Shown here piece after piece: positions 41,197-50,494 of a stretch of 64,000 nt of DNA (within the stretch, counting starts at the first letter, position 1; every line of letters begins with the position of its first letter). Made by a program: the position numbers and the translations under genes. The stretch covers positions 55,974 to 119,973 of the forward strand of contig CADAUZ010000010.1 in assembly GCA_902791215.1 (NCBI GenBank). Direction: 5' to 3'. Source of the DNA: Oscillospiraceae bacterium (GTDB lineage Bacteria > Bacillota > Clostridia > Oscillospirales > Oscillospiraceae). Below the pieces are notes generated by a model. The model saw only the letters and a program-made list of their open reading frames with translations, was not told the origin of the DNA and ran no database searches.

Positions 41197-43155
41197 TTAG
41201 CTTCTCCGATCATTACTGCACTTTCTGCAAATCCCTTTGTTTATGTTGCCACGACCTCCATAGCTGGCCATTTGATCTGCTCGGTACAGTTTCTCGCAAT
41301 TTGCACATTTGAGCCATCTCCAATTGAACCTATCGAAGATGGGCTCGTTTCCGTCAAAGTCTTTGCCTTGAACATCTGCAAAACCAGTAGCCCGGTCATT
41401 TTCAATTTCTTTTTTCCTGTCCTCCCAGTTCGTTTTTGGGACAATAATCTCTTGGTTTTCTATTTCATTTAGGAGCTTTGTCCTGTTTCTCGGCAAATAG
41501 TAATTTGAGGCACACCCAATCGGTGTTAGAAATTGCATTATTCTATCATCAACAGCAGGGTCGTACCAGTCCACTTTATTGATCGCATCATAAAGGATTT
41601 CGGCATGCTCTCTGTTTGGCGGTTCAAGGGAATGCGATTGTCTAACATCTGCTTCTTGAAAGACAAAAGGCTCAAGGAAACCCAGATATACGAGATAATT
41701 GAAAAATGTGACCACGACGTCATACAATAATGAAATCGTCTTTTTTTCTCCTCGAGAAACAGAAACTACTGTCTTATATGTTAGTGTCCAATCAATCGGG
41801 AATTGTTTGTTGTATTTCTCAATCCATTTTTGGACTCTCTTAATATGTACAGATGGTTTGTTCTCATCTTCAGAATTTCGATTGAACACGAATTTGTCAA
41901 ACAGCGCACTTTGCCATATACGTCGATCACATGGAAACACCATTTCTCCGGTTATCGGAATATTTAGGAAAAAAGGGAGCTTATCTATATCCGTTTTCAT
42001 GTGAAGCAGTTTTATTTGCTTTGCCGCTTCCTCTCCGTTCGCAAGGGCTGCGACAGTTTTTTGATAATTGTCTGGCTCGAAAATCTCTTTAATCTTTTTT
42101 TCTCCGATTTCTCGTCGCTGCTGCTTCTTTTCTGCCTTGATGGCCTCCTTTTCATCCTGTCTTTCCAGTTCTTCCTCCGCTGAATGGATGTACTGTGAGT
42201 ATTGTTCTTTGGCCCATCTTCTTGCGTCGTCATAGAGTGGATTAAAAATCCATGTACGATTACTAGGATTGAATAATACTGCTTCTGCTAATTCTATTCT
42301 TGAGAATTCTGAATTGTAAAGATCACTCAAATCTATCTCAAATAATGGAAGACCGAGCTCTTTTATCTTTTGTTCTTTTTCTTCATCGACAAAATGTGTC
42401 ACCGCAACTTCAATCAAGCACCCGCGCCCTTTGGCTGTGACCATAATGTCTGGAACTATATTGGATATCCTTTTTTCAAGCGAGACAGAGTCGCATTTTA
42501 CAATAGTCGCCTTTCTGTACTCAATGGTTTGAGGAATCCTTGTTTGTAATCGGTAGTCTTCTATGTCATCGGTATAATCGTCTTTCTCTATAAAAATGCC
42601 GGGGAACAACAGTTTCTTGCTGTCCTCGATGATTTCTTTCGCGAGCATGTGCAAAGCAGTTTGTTGGGCAGCAGCAATATCACATGCTTCACCTTGATGG
42701 GCAAAATGCCACTGTTTTTTCTTACCCAGCCTTGCGACAAGCGGGAGGCCACACCCAGGGCATGTACAATTACATTTGAGCCCTCGTTCTTCTGGTTTGA
42801 TTTCCAAGATGGATATTATCCTGTCGTCGCGTAGCCCATACTTCAATTGAATAGTTAGTCCTGTTTGCAAATCTGAAAGAAGCTCTGAAATATCTCTCCC
42901 ACGTGGAGTCGAGATTTCAACAAGTTTTCTTGCCATTGGAACAGAAATCAGTTTGTAGCCGGGAGATTTAATATCAGAAGTATATAAGAAACTTATGTTG
43001 AGCTGATGGTGTGCTTCCTGTCTTAGTAAGCGTGCCTGAAAAGTGTTAGACAGCCACTCTTCAATACTGCAGGAATCATCTTTTCTTGTGAATAGGATTC
43101 TGTCATCCAATGTAGACAGTATTGTCTTTCCGACAACAACTATAAATCGTTCCAT
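41197..43155 (-). CDS. CoiA-like zinc/nuclease protein
   Basis: A 652-residue protein. Residues 130-170 carry CTCPGCGLPLVARLGKKKQW followed by HFAH, the zinc-and-HFAH signature of competence protein CoiA and relatives. It continues into a PD-(D/E)XK core, NIVPDIMVTAKGRGCLIEVA. The middle is charged coiled coil (ERQDEKEAIKAEKKQQRRE). The end has another Cys cluster (CANCEKLYRADQM and CRKC). AAGGAGG sets the ATG at 43155. It probably cuts DNA for the helicases of this set; this is inference. Confidence 0.7.
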   Translation of the reverse strand: MERFIVVVGKTILSTLDDRILFTRKDDSCSIEEWLSNTFQARLLRQEAHHQLNISFLYTSDIKSPGYKLISVPMARKLVEISTPRGRDISELLSDLQTGLTIQLKYGLRDDRIISILEIKPEERGLKCNCTCPGCGLPLVARLGKKKQWHFAHQGEACDIAAAQQTALHMLAKEIIEDSKKLLFPGIFIEKDDYTDDIEDYRLQTRIPQTIEYRKATIVKCDSVSLEKRISNIVPDIMVTAKGRGCLIEVAVTHFVDEEKEQKIKELGLPLFEIDLSDLYNSEFSRIELAEAVLFNPSNRTWIFNPLYDDARRWAKEQYSQYIHSAEEELERQDEKEAIKAEKKQQRREIGEKKIKEIFEPDNYQKTVAALANGEEAAKQIKLLHMKTDIDKLPFFLNIPITGEMVFPCDRRIWQSALFDKFVFNRNSEDENKPSVHIKRVQKWIEKYNKQFPIDWTLTYKTVVSVSRGEKKTISLLYDVVVTFFNYLVYLGFLEPFVFQEADVRQSHSLEPPNREHAEILYDAINKVDWYDPAVDDRIMQFLTPIGCASNYYLPRNRTKLLNEIENQEIIVPKTNWEDRKKEIENDRATGFADVQGKDFDGNEPIFDRFNWRWLKCANCEKLYRADQMASYGGRGNINKGICRKCSNDRRS

Positions 43156-43187
43156 TGACGCCTCCTTCAGGCAATAATGGAGATTGA

Positions 43188-44375
43188 TCAAACTTCTTTG
43201 TAAAACTGGTCTAGTTTCTCATAATAGCATTCCATGTGTTTTAAGAAGTCGATTTCGCCCATTGAATGTAACAGCAGTTGTTGACAGAGCGCGGGAATCC
43301 CGTCAACCAACTCAAAGTATGTTTCATCCTCTTTGATCCTTTCAACAATCGGAAGAATCAATTTTATAAAATCCTTGCAATCACGCTTCTGTTCCCTTAA
43401 ATCTTTCAGCAGCAAAAAACACTGATTTACATCGATCCACTCAAAATCAGCATTCATTTCACCCAGACCATTTATAAGTTGGATTCGATCCTTAATTGAT
43501 ATTCCCTCATATAGTGTTTCTATCTCATCTATGAGTGCCTGAGGAATAATACCGTTACAGAAATCAGATATGTATTCATTAGTCATTCCCGGATCCATTT
43601 CCAATGGGTTGATGCTTTCAATAAACCTAATGAATGCGTTGCTGTCCGACGTATTTCGTAAATACACGAAAAATTCTTTGAGTGCTATGCTTTCATTGAC
43701 TTTTTCTCTGTAGAGGGAATTCTTTTGTTCGGTTGAATAGAATATTCGTTCGGCTTTTGAATTGGGCTGTAACTCATATGAAAAAGTGCCTGCCTTATCA
43801 CAGCCTTCCCGAATAGCACAATAGTATTTCTTTGAAAGTGAACCAATCACCCTACCAAACAATTCTTTTACATCATGGTTAATGATTATTTGGCCAGTTA
43901 TAAAATGATGTTCTATCCTTTCGCTTGCTAGATTACTCTGAATATACTCTGATACAAGCCGTCTTTCGAGGTCATACTCCGTTCCAACATTAAACCTCGA
44001 ATATCTTGCAGTTATATAGAATTGTGATAACACTGCAAGGAATGCATTCTCTCTGGACGTGCTAGAAAAAGATGAACACAGTTCTTTAATTCTTCTGTTC
44101 AGGTCATCATGACTATGTGATATCAGGCTTTTTTCAAAAGCCTGATAATCATCTTGCTCATTAAGCCCGAACAAAACGAGGATGATCTTTTGAATTCTTT
44201 CGATTCCGACAGATACGTGATATAAAAATGAAAACAGCAACGGGATTTCATCTATTGTGTTCATCCGGTTGAGAGCATCAATCCCATCGTAAATAAATTC
44301 GCCGGCAATATTCAATTCATTAACCATATTAAAATTCTTATAGTTCCAAAAAGAATCAGGAAATTGGCTATTCAT
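43188..44375 (-). CDS. Uncharacterised helical protein (395 aa)
   Basis: I do not recognise a family. The protein is predicted mostly alpha-helical, with ALNRMNTIDEIPLLFSFLYH and VSVGIERIQKIILVLFGL near the start, and many acidic stretches. The pattern 'SVGIERIQK' plus 'H.HDDLNRRIKEL' may point to a HEPN-like helical domain, but the RNase motif R-x4-6-H is not clear. GGAGGG precedes the ATG. It sits between the PLD-helicase and the CoiA-like gene, all leftward. Confidence 0.65.
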   Translation of the reverse strand: MNSQFPDSFWNYKNFNMVNELNIAGEFIYDGIDALNRMNTIDEIPLLFSFLYHVSVGIERIQKIILVLFGLNEQDDYQAFEKSLISHSHDDLNRRIKELCSSFSSTSRENAFLAVLSQFYITARYSRFNVGTEYDLERRLVSEYIQSNLASERIEHHFITGQIIINHDVKELFGRVIGSLSKKYYCAIREGCDKAGTFSYELQPNSKAERIFYSTEQKNSLYREKVNESIALKEFFVYLRNTSDSNAFIRFIESINPLEMDPGMTNEYISDFCNGIIPQALIDEIETLYEGISIKDRIQLINGLGEMNADFEWIDVNQCFLLLKDLREQKRDCKDFIKLILPIVERIKEDETYFELVDGIPALCQQLLLHSMGEIDFLKHMECYYEKLDQFYKEV

Positions 44376-44428
44376 TTTTACCCTCCGATTCTAGTTAAAA
44401 GAGCATGGAGGTCTTTTCTAAAAAAACC

Positions 44429-47400
44429 TTATCCCACCACCAGCTTGTTTGTCTTCTTCAAATACTTCGCCGGGATCGGCGCATCCAGCCGCCAGGTGAT
44501 GTTCATGGGCTTTTCACCCTCGTGCTTCACGTAGTTGGCTGTGCCAAGATAGGTATAGGCCTCAGCGCCGTTAGTAATCCGGTCGGCTTTGAATTCGCGG
44601 ACGAATAACAGCACGCGGCTGCCCTGCTCCTTATGGTGGATATACCGCTGGCCGGTGGAGGAGCGCTCCGCCGTGGTGCTCTGGCTCTGCCAGTGGAACA
44701 GCCATTCGTTGATCGAATAGTCGTTGTACATGGTCGTGGGCGAATAGTCCTTGTCGGCCTTATTCAGCGTTACAAAGAACACGTCCAGCTTCTGATCCGG
44801 CAGCCACTTCACACCCTCACGCACAGTTGCAGGCTTCAGGAAGTCCAGCGCCACCAGCAGCTGGTCTCGGGTATAGGTACAATGCAGGTCCAGCGGGCAG
44901 TCAAAGCCCACATCCACCGGGGCATCTATGAAGTCGATGCGATTATACTGGTATTTCAGCAGATCGATCAGCTCGCCCAGAAGCACCGGACTATCCGCCA
45001 AGGCATAGAGATTATCCCAGACTTCATCAATGCTCCAGTCTTCCGCCGCCTTGCCCCAGACGGTGATATAGAACATCTGCAGCATCCGCTTTTCAATGTC
45101 GGAGAGCTTGTCGAAATCCACATCGTCCAGCCGCGGCAGAAGATCCAGCAGGAAGGTGATCCACCGCCGAGAGTCGATTACCGCCAGCCTAGCCAGCGCC
45201 TTTGTCATCGTCTCTTCCAGTGGCTCCGTGAAATCGTCGATCACGTCAGCACGGGCACACAGCCGAGAGAACGTGGCAAACTTGTAAATGCTCCGCGGAT
45301 CGAGATGATAATAGTCCAGAAAGTTGCCAAGGCTCAGCTTCATACCGGTATCTTCCTCAAAAGAAGCCACTCTCGTCACCAAGCTAGAGGTATTGCCATA
45401 GGATGCCCGGATGTTATCCAATATGTACTTAGCCGCCTTTTTCTCCAACTGGATATAGCAGCCTTTCGGCGCGGACACAAAACCGTCCTTGATCTCCCTG
45501 GTTACGCTGCGGGTGGTGCTGGAGAGCAATGCGGCAAACTTATCCTCAAAGTTATACTTTCTATTCGCCTGACCAATGAAGTCGAGAACGGTCAGGCACT
45601 CTTTGTCTTCCGCCAGTCGCAGGCCGCGGCCCAGCTGCTGTAAAAAGATCGTCAGCGATTCCGTCGGACGTAGGAACAGGACAGTGTTGACCTCCGGAAT
45701 GTCCACGCCTTCGTTATAGATATCCACGACGAAGATAAAACGCACCTTACCGGACGCCAGACTGTCCTTCGCGCTGCGTCGTTCCTCATCAGGAGATTTT
45801 CCGGTCAGAAACATGGACGGAATCCCATGCTCATTGAAATACCGGCACACAAACTCCGCGTGATCCACCGTGACGCAAAAGCCAAGACCCTTCACATCAT
45901 CAATATCCGTCACATATTTCAGGAGTGAGGACACGACCAGATCAGCGCGGCGTTCTGCAATCATGCCGCTGAGCGTATAAACCTTCGACAGCTCCGATTT
46001 ATCATAACCACCGGCCGACCATTTCAGCTTGTCCAGGTCCACAGAATCTGTCACGCCAAAATACTGGAAGGGGCACAGGAGCTTGCGATCAATGGCCTCC
46101 GGCAAGCGAATTTCGGCTGCTATACGGTTGTTGAAGTAGCCAAGGATGCTCTTACCGTCCATTCGTTCCGGGGTAGCGGTCAGGCCAAGCAAGATCTTAG
46201 GCTGGTAGTATTCCAGCAGCTTCTGATAAGTTGGCGCGGCTGCATGGTGGAACTCGTCCACGACGATGTAATCATAGAAATCCGGCGAGGTCTTCGCTGT
46301 AAAGTCTTGGCTGTTAAAAGTCTGGATGGACATGAAAAGATGGTCGATGCTGTCCGGCCGATACCCCCCAACAAACATATCTCCGAAATTGGCATTTCTC
46401 AACACAGCCCGGAACGTATACAGGCTCTGTTTGAGTATCTCTTCCCGGTGGGCAACAAACAGCAGGCGGCAGGGTTTGCCAAGATTCTTTTTCTCGAATG
46501 ATTTATAGTCCAGTGCAGAAATAACTGTTTTTCCCGTGCCTGTTGCGGCAACCACAAGATTGCGGGTATAGCCACGGACAGTGCGTTCCGCTTCCAGCTT
46601 ATCCAGAATCTCCTGTTGATAAGAGTACGGCCGGATCTCCATATTGAAGATCTCGTCCTTGTTGCTTTCGAAATACTTCTCCGCCTGCAGTGCGCGGGCA
46701 AGGCGCTCCCGCTGTCCTTCGTCGTAGTATTCGAACTCTTTGTCGTTCCAGTAAAACTCGAAGGTAGCCGCAACCTTGTCGATAGTCTCCGGCAGATCCT
46801 TCTTCGTGATCTTTGTATTCCACTCGAGGCCGCTGGTCAGGGCCGCATTAGAAAGGTTGGACGAACCCACATAGGCTGTCGTGAAGCCGGTGTCCCGGTA
46901 GAAGATATATGCCTTCGCATGGAGGCGCGTAATCTTTGTATTATAACTGACCTTGATCTGCGTATTGGGGAGCTTGCGTAATTCTTCGATCGCCTTCACA
47001 TCGGTCGCGCCCATGTAAGAGGTCGTGATGATCCGCAGCACGCCGCCGTTTTGGGTAAAGGTGGTCAGCTCGTCCATGATGAGACGCAGCCCGCTCCACT
47101 TGATGAAGGAAACCAGCATGTCGATCCGGTTACAGGAGACAATCTCTTTTTTCAGTTCCGTGTACATCTGCGGCTCGTGAACCGCACCAGTGAACAGGCT
47201 GGATTGTGCAATAGAGGTCTCCGGGCGGACAACCTGGGCCTTTTCGTCTACCGCCCAGATGCTGTTTTGCCGGTCAAAAAGCGCAAGAAGCTGCTCCGCC
47301 CGCTCTGCAACCGAGAGCGAGTCGAAGTCAGCTTCTTTTGTTTCTGCTTGGATTGTGGTGATAATCTGATTGGCCAGCGCAACCTGATCATTCAAATCTC

Positions 47401-47578
47401 CGCCATTGTCGCGCAGATTGTCCAGCCCGCGCTCCACCACCTCGGCCACGTACTTTGCCAGCACTTTGGACGCTTCGGCAGTATCAATAGGCGCAGTTTG
47501 GCTGAGCTTGTCCGCATTGGCAAGCTCGCTGTCCAATCCCTTGTTGATGACCTGCTCGTAAAGACCATCGTGCAGCAT
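44429..47578 (-). CDS. PLD-like nuclease - SF2 helicase - DUF3427 protein
   Basis: A 1049-residue protein. After an N-terminal helical domain, the PLD-like part has TRLHAKAYIFYRDTGFTTAY and VGSSNLSNAAL (H-x-K motif with GSSN, about residues 215-250). The SF2 helicase has VVAATGTGKTVISAL (near 345), YIVVDEFHHAAAPTYQKLL, LGLTATPERMDGK and QQLGRGLRLAEDKECL. The end fits DUF3427 (RLDAPIPAKYLKKTNKL). This layout is known from defence islands and RecG/Z1-like systems. GGAGAG precedes the ATG. It heads the leftward set ending at 37135. Confidence 0.9.
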   Translation of the reverse strand: MLHDGLYEQVINKGLDSELANADKLSQTAPIDTAEASKVLAKYVAEVVERGLDNLRDNGGDLNDQVALANQIITTIQAETKEADFDSLSVAERAEQLLALFDRQNSIWAVDEKAQVVRPETSIAQSSLFTGAVHEPQMYTELKKEIVSCNRIDMLVSFIKWSGLRLIMDELTTFTQNGGVLRIITTSYMGATDVKAIEELRKLPNTQIKVSYNTKITRLHAKAYIFYRDTGFTTAYVGSSNLSNAALTSGLEWNTKITKKDLPETIDKVAATFEFYWNDKEFEYYDEGQRERLARALQAEKYFESNKDEIFNMEIRPYSYQQEILDKLEAERTVRGYTRNLVVAATGTGKTVISALDYKSFEKKNLGKPCRLLFVAHREEILKQSLYTFRAVLRNANFGDMFVGGYRPDSIDHLFMSIQTFNSQDFTAKTSPDFYDYIVVDEFHHAAAPTYQKLLEYYQPKILLGLTATPERMDGKSILGYFNNRIAAEIRLPEAIDRKLLCPFQYFGVTDSVDLDKLKWSAGGYDKSELSKVYTLSGMIAERRADLVVSSLLKYVTDIDDVKGLGFCVTVDHAEFVCRYFNEHGIPSMFLTGKSPDEERRSAKDSLASGKVRFIFVVDIYNEGVDIPEVNTVLFLRPTESLTIFLQQLGRGLRLAEDKECLTVLDFIGQANRKYNFEDKFAALLSSTTRSVTREIKDGFVSAPKGCYIQLEKKAAKYILDNIRASYGNTSSLVTRVASFEEDTGMKLSLGNFLDYYHLDPRSIYKFATFSRLCARADVIDDFTEPLEETMTKALARLAVIDSRRWITFLLDLLPRLDDVDFDKLSDIEKRMLQMFYITVWGKAAEDWSIDEVWDNLYALADSPVLLGELIDLLKYQYNRIDFIDAPVDVGFDCPLDLHCTYTRDQLLVALDFLKPATVREGVKWLPDQKLDVFFVTLNKADKDYSPTTMYNDYSINEWLFHWQSQSTTAERSSTGQRYIHHKEQGSRVLLFVREFKADRITNGAEAYTYLGTANYVKHEGEKPMNITWRLDAPIPAKYLKKTNKLVVG

Positions 47579-47841
47579 AATGTTCTCTCCTATTTACTAC
47601 AAAGATAGATAAACTTCAACATTATAATCATAGCACAATACGTAAAAATTTTACAGTGTAATTATATCATTTTTCCTATCATGCTTTCTTTGCCTGGTAG
47701 GGAGTGCGTTAAAGCAAGACAGATTTCCCTCGCAGTTATAAAACAAAACAGAGGCGCAGATTGATAATCTGCCTATCAATCTGTGGGGGCACTCCAGTCG
47801 TTTGCAAAAGACATACCTTTGAGAACCATCTATCTACTTGC
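47579..47841. other. Divergent control region with a structured segment
   Basis: This part of the 395-bp gap between divergent helicase genes holds an AT-rich stretch with a TATAAT on the minus strand (47626-47621) that could serve the leftward set. It also holds a possible structured RNA: GGAGTGC (47701-47707) can pair with GCACTCC (47789-47795), enclosing a perfect 10-bp hairpin (47757-47766 with 47774-47783). No frame in it is convincing. Confidence 0.45.
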
Positions 47842-47870
47842 TTGACGCATGATTATAAACCTTGTATATT
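47842..47870 (+). promoter_or_regulatory. Promoter of the SF1 helicase gene
   Basis: TTGACG (47842-47847), a 17-bp spacer and TATATT (47865-47870) stand about 100 bp before the start codon, leaving a long 5' leader. Confidence 0.65.
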
Positions 47871-47973
47871 ATTGGTATCTAAAATGGATTGATTTGCCAT
47901 CTTCTTCCATTATCAAAATGCTCTGTGACATGGTTCATAATCTATAAGAACAGACAAAGGTGGTGAGTAACAG

Positions 47974-50409
47974 ATGACATTTCAAGAGGCAGCTATTGAA
48001 AGTGCACATTTATACTACGATTATCTTGAAAAAAACGGCGGTGGTCTGGTTACTTATCGTGTTTTACGTATTTTGCCGAGTGAGAACGCTTTTAAGAAAA
48101 ACGAATATTGGCTGTATCTCGAGCAACGTCCAAGAAACTTAGATGGGCTCCAAATTCGTATTGAGAATTATGAGTACAGCGATGAGCAAATCAAACCACT
48201 CACATTTGATGCCTACCGCCGTAGACTAAAAGTAAGCTTGAACGAAAAAACGCTCGGCGTATTTGATCACTGTAATCCCGAATCTGTAAGCGTTTTTTCT
48301 GATTTAAAGTTTCTTGTTCGCAGAGTTGAAGCATGGTATAAGCAATTTGGCGGTGCGGTGATGCTCCCCAAAGGGCAGCAGCTTGTTTCGCTTGCAGATT
48401 GCAGTGCACTGAAAAGCATACCATCAGCCGATCAGATGACGGCAATAGCAGGCGTCTTATCTCACCCCTTTTCATATGTTTGGGGCGCACCAGGGACAGG
48501 AAAAACTCAATTTGTTCTTGCAAGAACTGTTTTATCATATATTCAAGAAGGAAAGAAAGTACTTGTTACTGCGCCTACAAATAATGCTGTTGAGCAAACC
48601 TTACACGGACTTCTTCCTGTCTTGGCAGAGGCTGGGTTGGATTACAACAAGTTGGTTATTCGCCTCGGTACTGCTAGCACATATTTTGTAGAAAAATATC
48701 CGGGAGTATGTGAAGATACCGAGTATAGCAAAGTGATTGCAGAAATACAGGATCATCTTTCTTCTTTGATGATGGCTCTTTCTGAAAATGTGCAATCAAA
48801 GAGGCTATACAAAGAGTATATCCAGTATAAAGAGAGATTTGAAACATTTGAAAGCGCAAAAGGCAGTATCGAACATTATACGTATCAATTACTTGAGAAA
48901 AAACAAGTAATAACATCACTTCGAGATTCAATTGAACAGGTATCATTCGATATTTCCGATAGAAAGAAAAAACTGGAAGAAGTCAGAAATAACTATGGCT
49001 TTTTCAATAATCAGGCTCAAGATTTACTGAAAAGGTTACAAAATCCAATATATATTGCGCTTTCTTGGTTTAACAAAGAAGAACAGAAGCGAAAGATAGA
49101 TGAGGCATTAGAGAAGGCTCGCTATTACGAGGAGAAAGAGTCTCCCCTGAAAGAGGAGTTAGCTTCACTTATAGATAAGAAAGACCGGCTTCAACATGAT
49201 TTATCGGAGAAGATACTGGGATTTGAAAATTTGCTGCATGAGTTTTCCGCTGACCTTGCGTTTTCTCTTGAATTAAAACAGTCGGTGTTGGCAGTTAAAG
49301 AAACCTCCGCTGAAGTTGATCTTCACAAATTAAAATGCATTTATGATGATACAATGCAGGAGCTACTCAGCGAGCGTGCCAAATATTCATCTGTATTAGA
49401 TAAAACAGACCTTTTCTTTGAAGAAGAGCGTCACCAAATCAGCCAACAAATACAAATATATGAGCAGAGAAAGACTGATCTTGAGCAAAATGATGCCAAT
49501 AAACGAACTAAGGAAAGTCTAGTCATTGCCTGTACAATCGATGTTTGTCTTAACCGACTTTCTCTCTCTGAAGAAAACCATTTTGCTCATGTTTTTTCAG
49601 ACGAAGCAGGTTACAGCTCACTAATCAAAGCCGCAACGTTGACCGCCTATGGCGATCGGCTTACTTTTTTGGGCGATCATATGCAACTTCCACCTGTGTG
49701 TGAAGCAGATGATCGTATCATTGCAACTGAGGATTACCATCTTCTTGCGCTTTGGGCTCAGTCTTCTTTGGCTTTGGAAACCATTTTTTCAGAATCTCCA
49801 GAACTGCTCTGTCAAGATTATCTAAACAAAACGCATGTTCCTTTTAGAGCTATGGTCAAGTATGACTTAGTTAACTCTTATCGTTTCGGAGAAAGCTTAG
49901 CCCGCGTTCTCGCCGATGACGTGTACGACAGGAGTTTTCACGGAAACGATGGGAAAAACACCAAGATTTTCTACATTAACGCGCCTAAACGCCCAGAAAA
50001 GCAAAATCGAATTAGTTCCTCGGAGTGTGATGCAATAGAATCCTTTCTTAACCAATATAATGGGAAATATGGGTCTACAGGTATAATTGCTCCTTATAAG
50101 AATCAAGTGGCTTTGTTAAAGCAGATGGCGAAAAGAAATCGTTTTCCGCTTGATTGTATTATTACAGTTCACCAGTCTCAGGGACGAGAATGGAATAACA
50201 TTCTTCTTAGCGTAACAGACACGACGGATAAGTTTTTTACAAATTCACTAAATCCCGCAAGCGACGGGAAAAAGGTCATTAACACCGCAGTCAGTCGTGC
50301 GAAGAAGAATCTTATTATCGTCTGTGACTATGATTATTGGATAAAGCAAAGGGGGCAACTGATCGGCAAGCTTCTCGCTGTCGCAGAGGAGCTCCCCATT
50401 CCCAGATGA
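47974..50409 (+). CDS. SF1 (UPF1/DNA2-like) helicase with inserted coiled coil
   Basis: An 811-residue AAA_11/AAA_12-type helicase. Walker A is VWGAPGTGKTQFVLARTVLS (near residue 170), motif Ia TAPTNNAVEQTL, Walker B VFSDEAGYSS, motif III FLGDHMQLPPV, and the C-terminal VHQSQGREWNNILLSV and NTAVSRAKKNLII (motifs V/VI). Between Ia and II, about residues 260-510 form a long coiled coil (ERFETFESAKGSIEHY, LEKARYYEEKESPLKEELAS). AAAGGTGGTGAG precedes the ATG. It stands alone, rightward, between two leftward operons. Confidence 0.85.
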   Translation: MTFQEAAIESAHLYYDYLEKNGGGLVTYRVLRILPSENAFKKNEYWLYLEQRPRNLDGLQIRIENYEYSDEQIKPLTFDAYRRRLKVSLNEKTLGVFDHCNPESVSVFSDLKFLVRRVEAWYKQFGGAVMLPKGQQLVSLADCSALKSIPSADQMTAIAGVLSHPFSYVWGAPGTGKTQFVLARTVLSYIQEGKKVLVTAPTNNAVEQTLHGLLPVLAEAGLDYNKLVIRLGTASTYFVEKYPGVCEDTEYSKVIAEIQDHLSSLMMALSENVQSKRLYKEYIQYKERFETFESAKGSIEHYTYQLLEKKQVITSLRDSIEQVSFDISDRKKKLEEVRNNYGFFNNQAQDLLKRLQNPIYIALSWFNKEEQKRKIDEALEKARYYEEKESPLKEELASLIDKKDRLQHDLSEKILGFENLLHEFSADLAFSLELKQSVLAVKETSAEVDLHKLKCIYDDTMQELLSERAKYSSVLDKTDLFFEEERHQISQQIQIYEQRKTDLEQNDANKRTKESLVIACTIDVCLNRLSLSEENHFAHVFSDEAGYSSLIKAATLTAYGDRLTFLGDHMQLPPVCEADDRIIATEDYHLLALWAQSSLALETIFSESPELLCQDYLNKTHVPFRAMVKYDLVNSYRFGESLARVLADDVYDRSFHGNDGKNTKIFYINAPKRPEKQNRISSSECDAIESFLNQYNGKYGSTGIIAPYKNQVALLKQMAKRNRFPLDCIITVHQSQGREWNNILLSVTDTTDKFFTNSLNPASDGKKVINTAVSRAKKNLIIVCDYDYWIKQRGQLIGKLLAVAEELPIPR

Positions 50410-50423
50410 ATCATAATCCCAAA

Positions 50424-50462
50424 TAATTACCCGCCCTACCGTTTTGGTAAGGCGGGTAATTA
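50424..50462. terminator. Bidirectional terminator between convergent helicase genes
   Basis: TAATTACCCGCC (50424-50435) pairs with GGCGGGTAATTA (50451-50462), and inner CTACC/GGTAAG bases extend the stem. A/T-rich flanks on both sides allow use by both the rightward SF1 helicase and the leftward DUF1998 helicase gene. Confidence 0.75.
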
Positions 50463-50494
50463 CATAACAAACCGACTTAAAAAGAAGCTACGCG

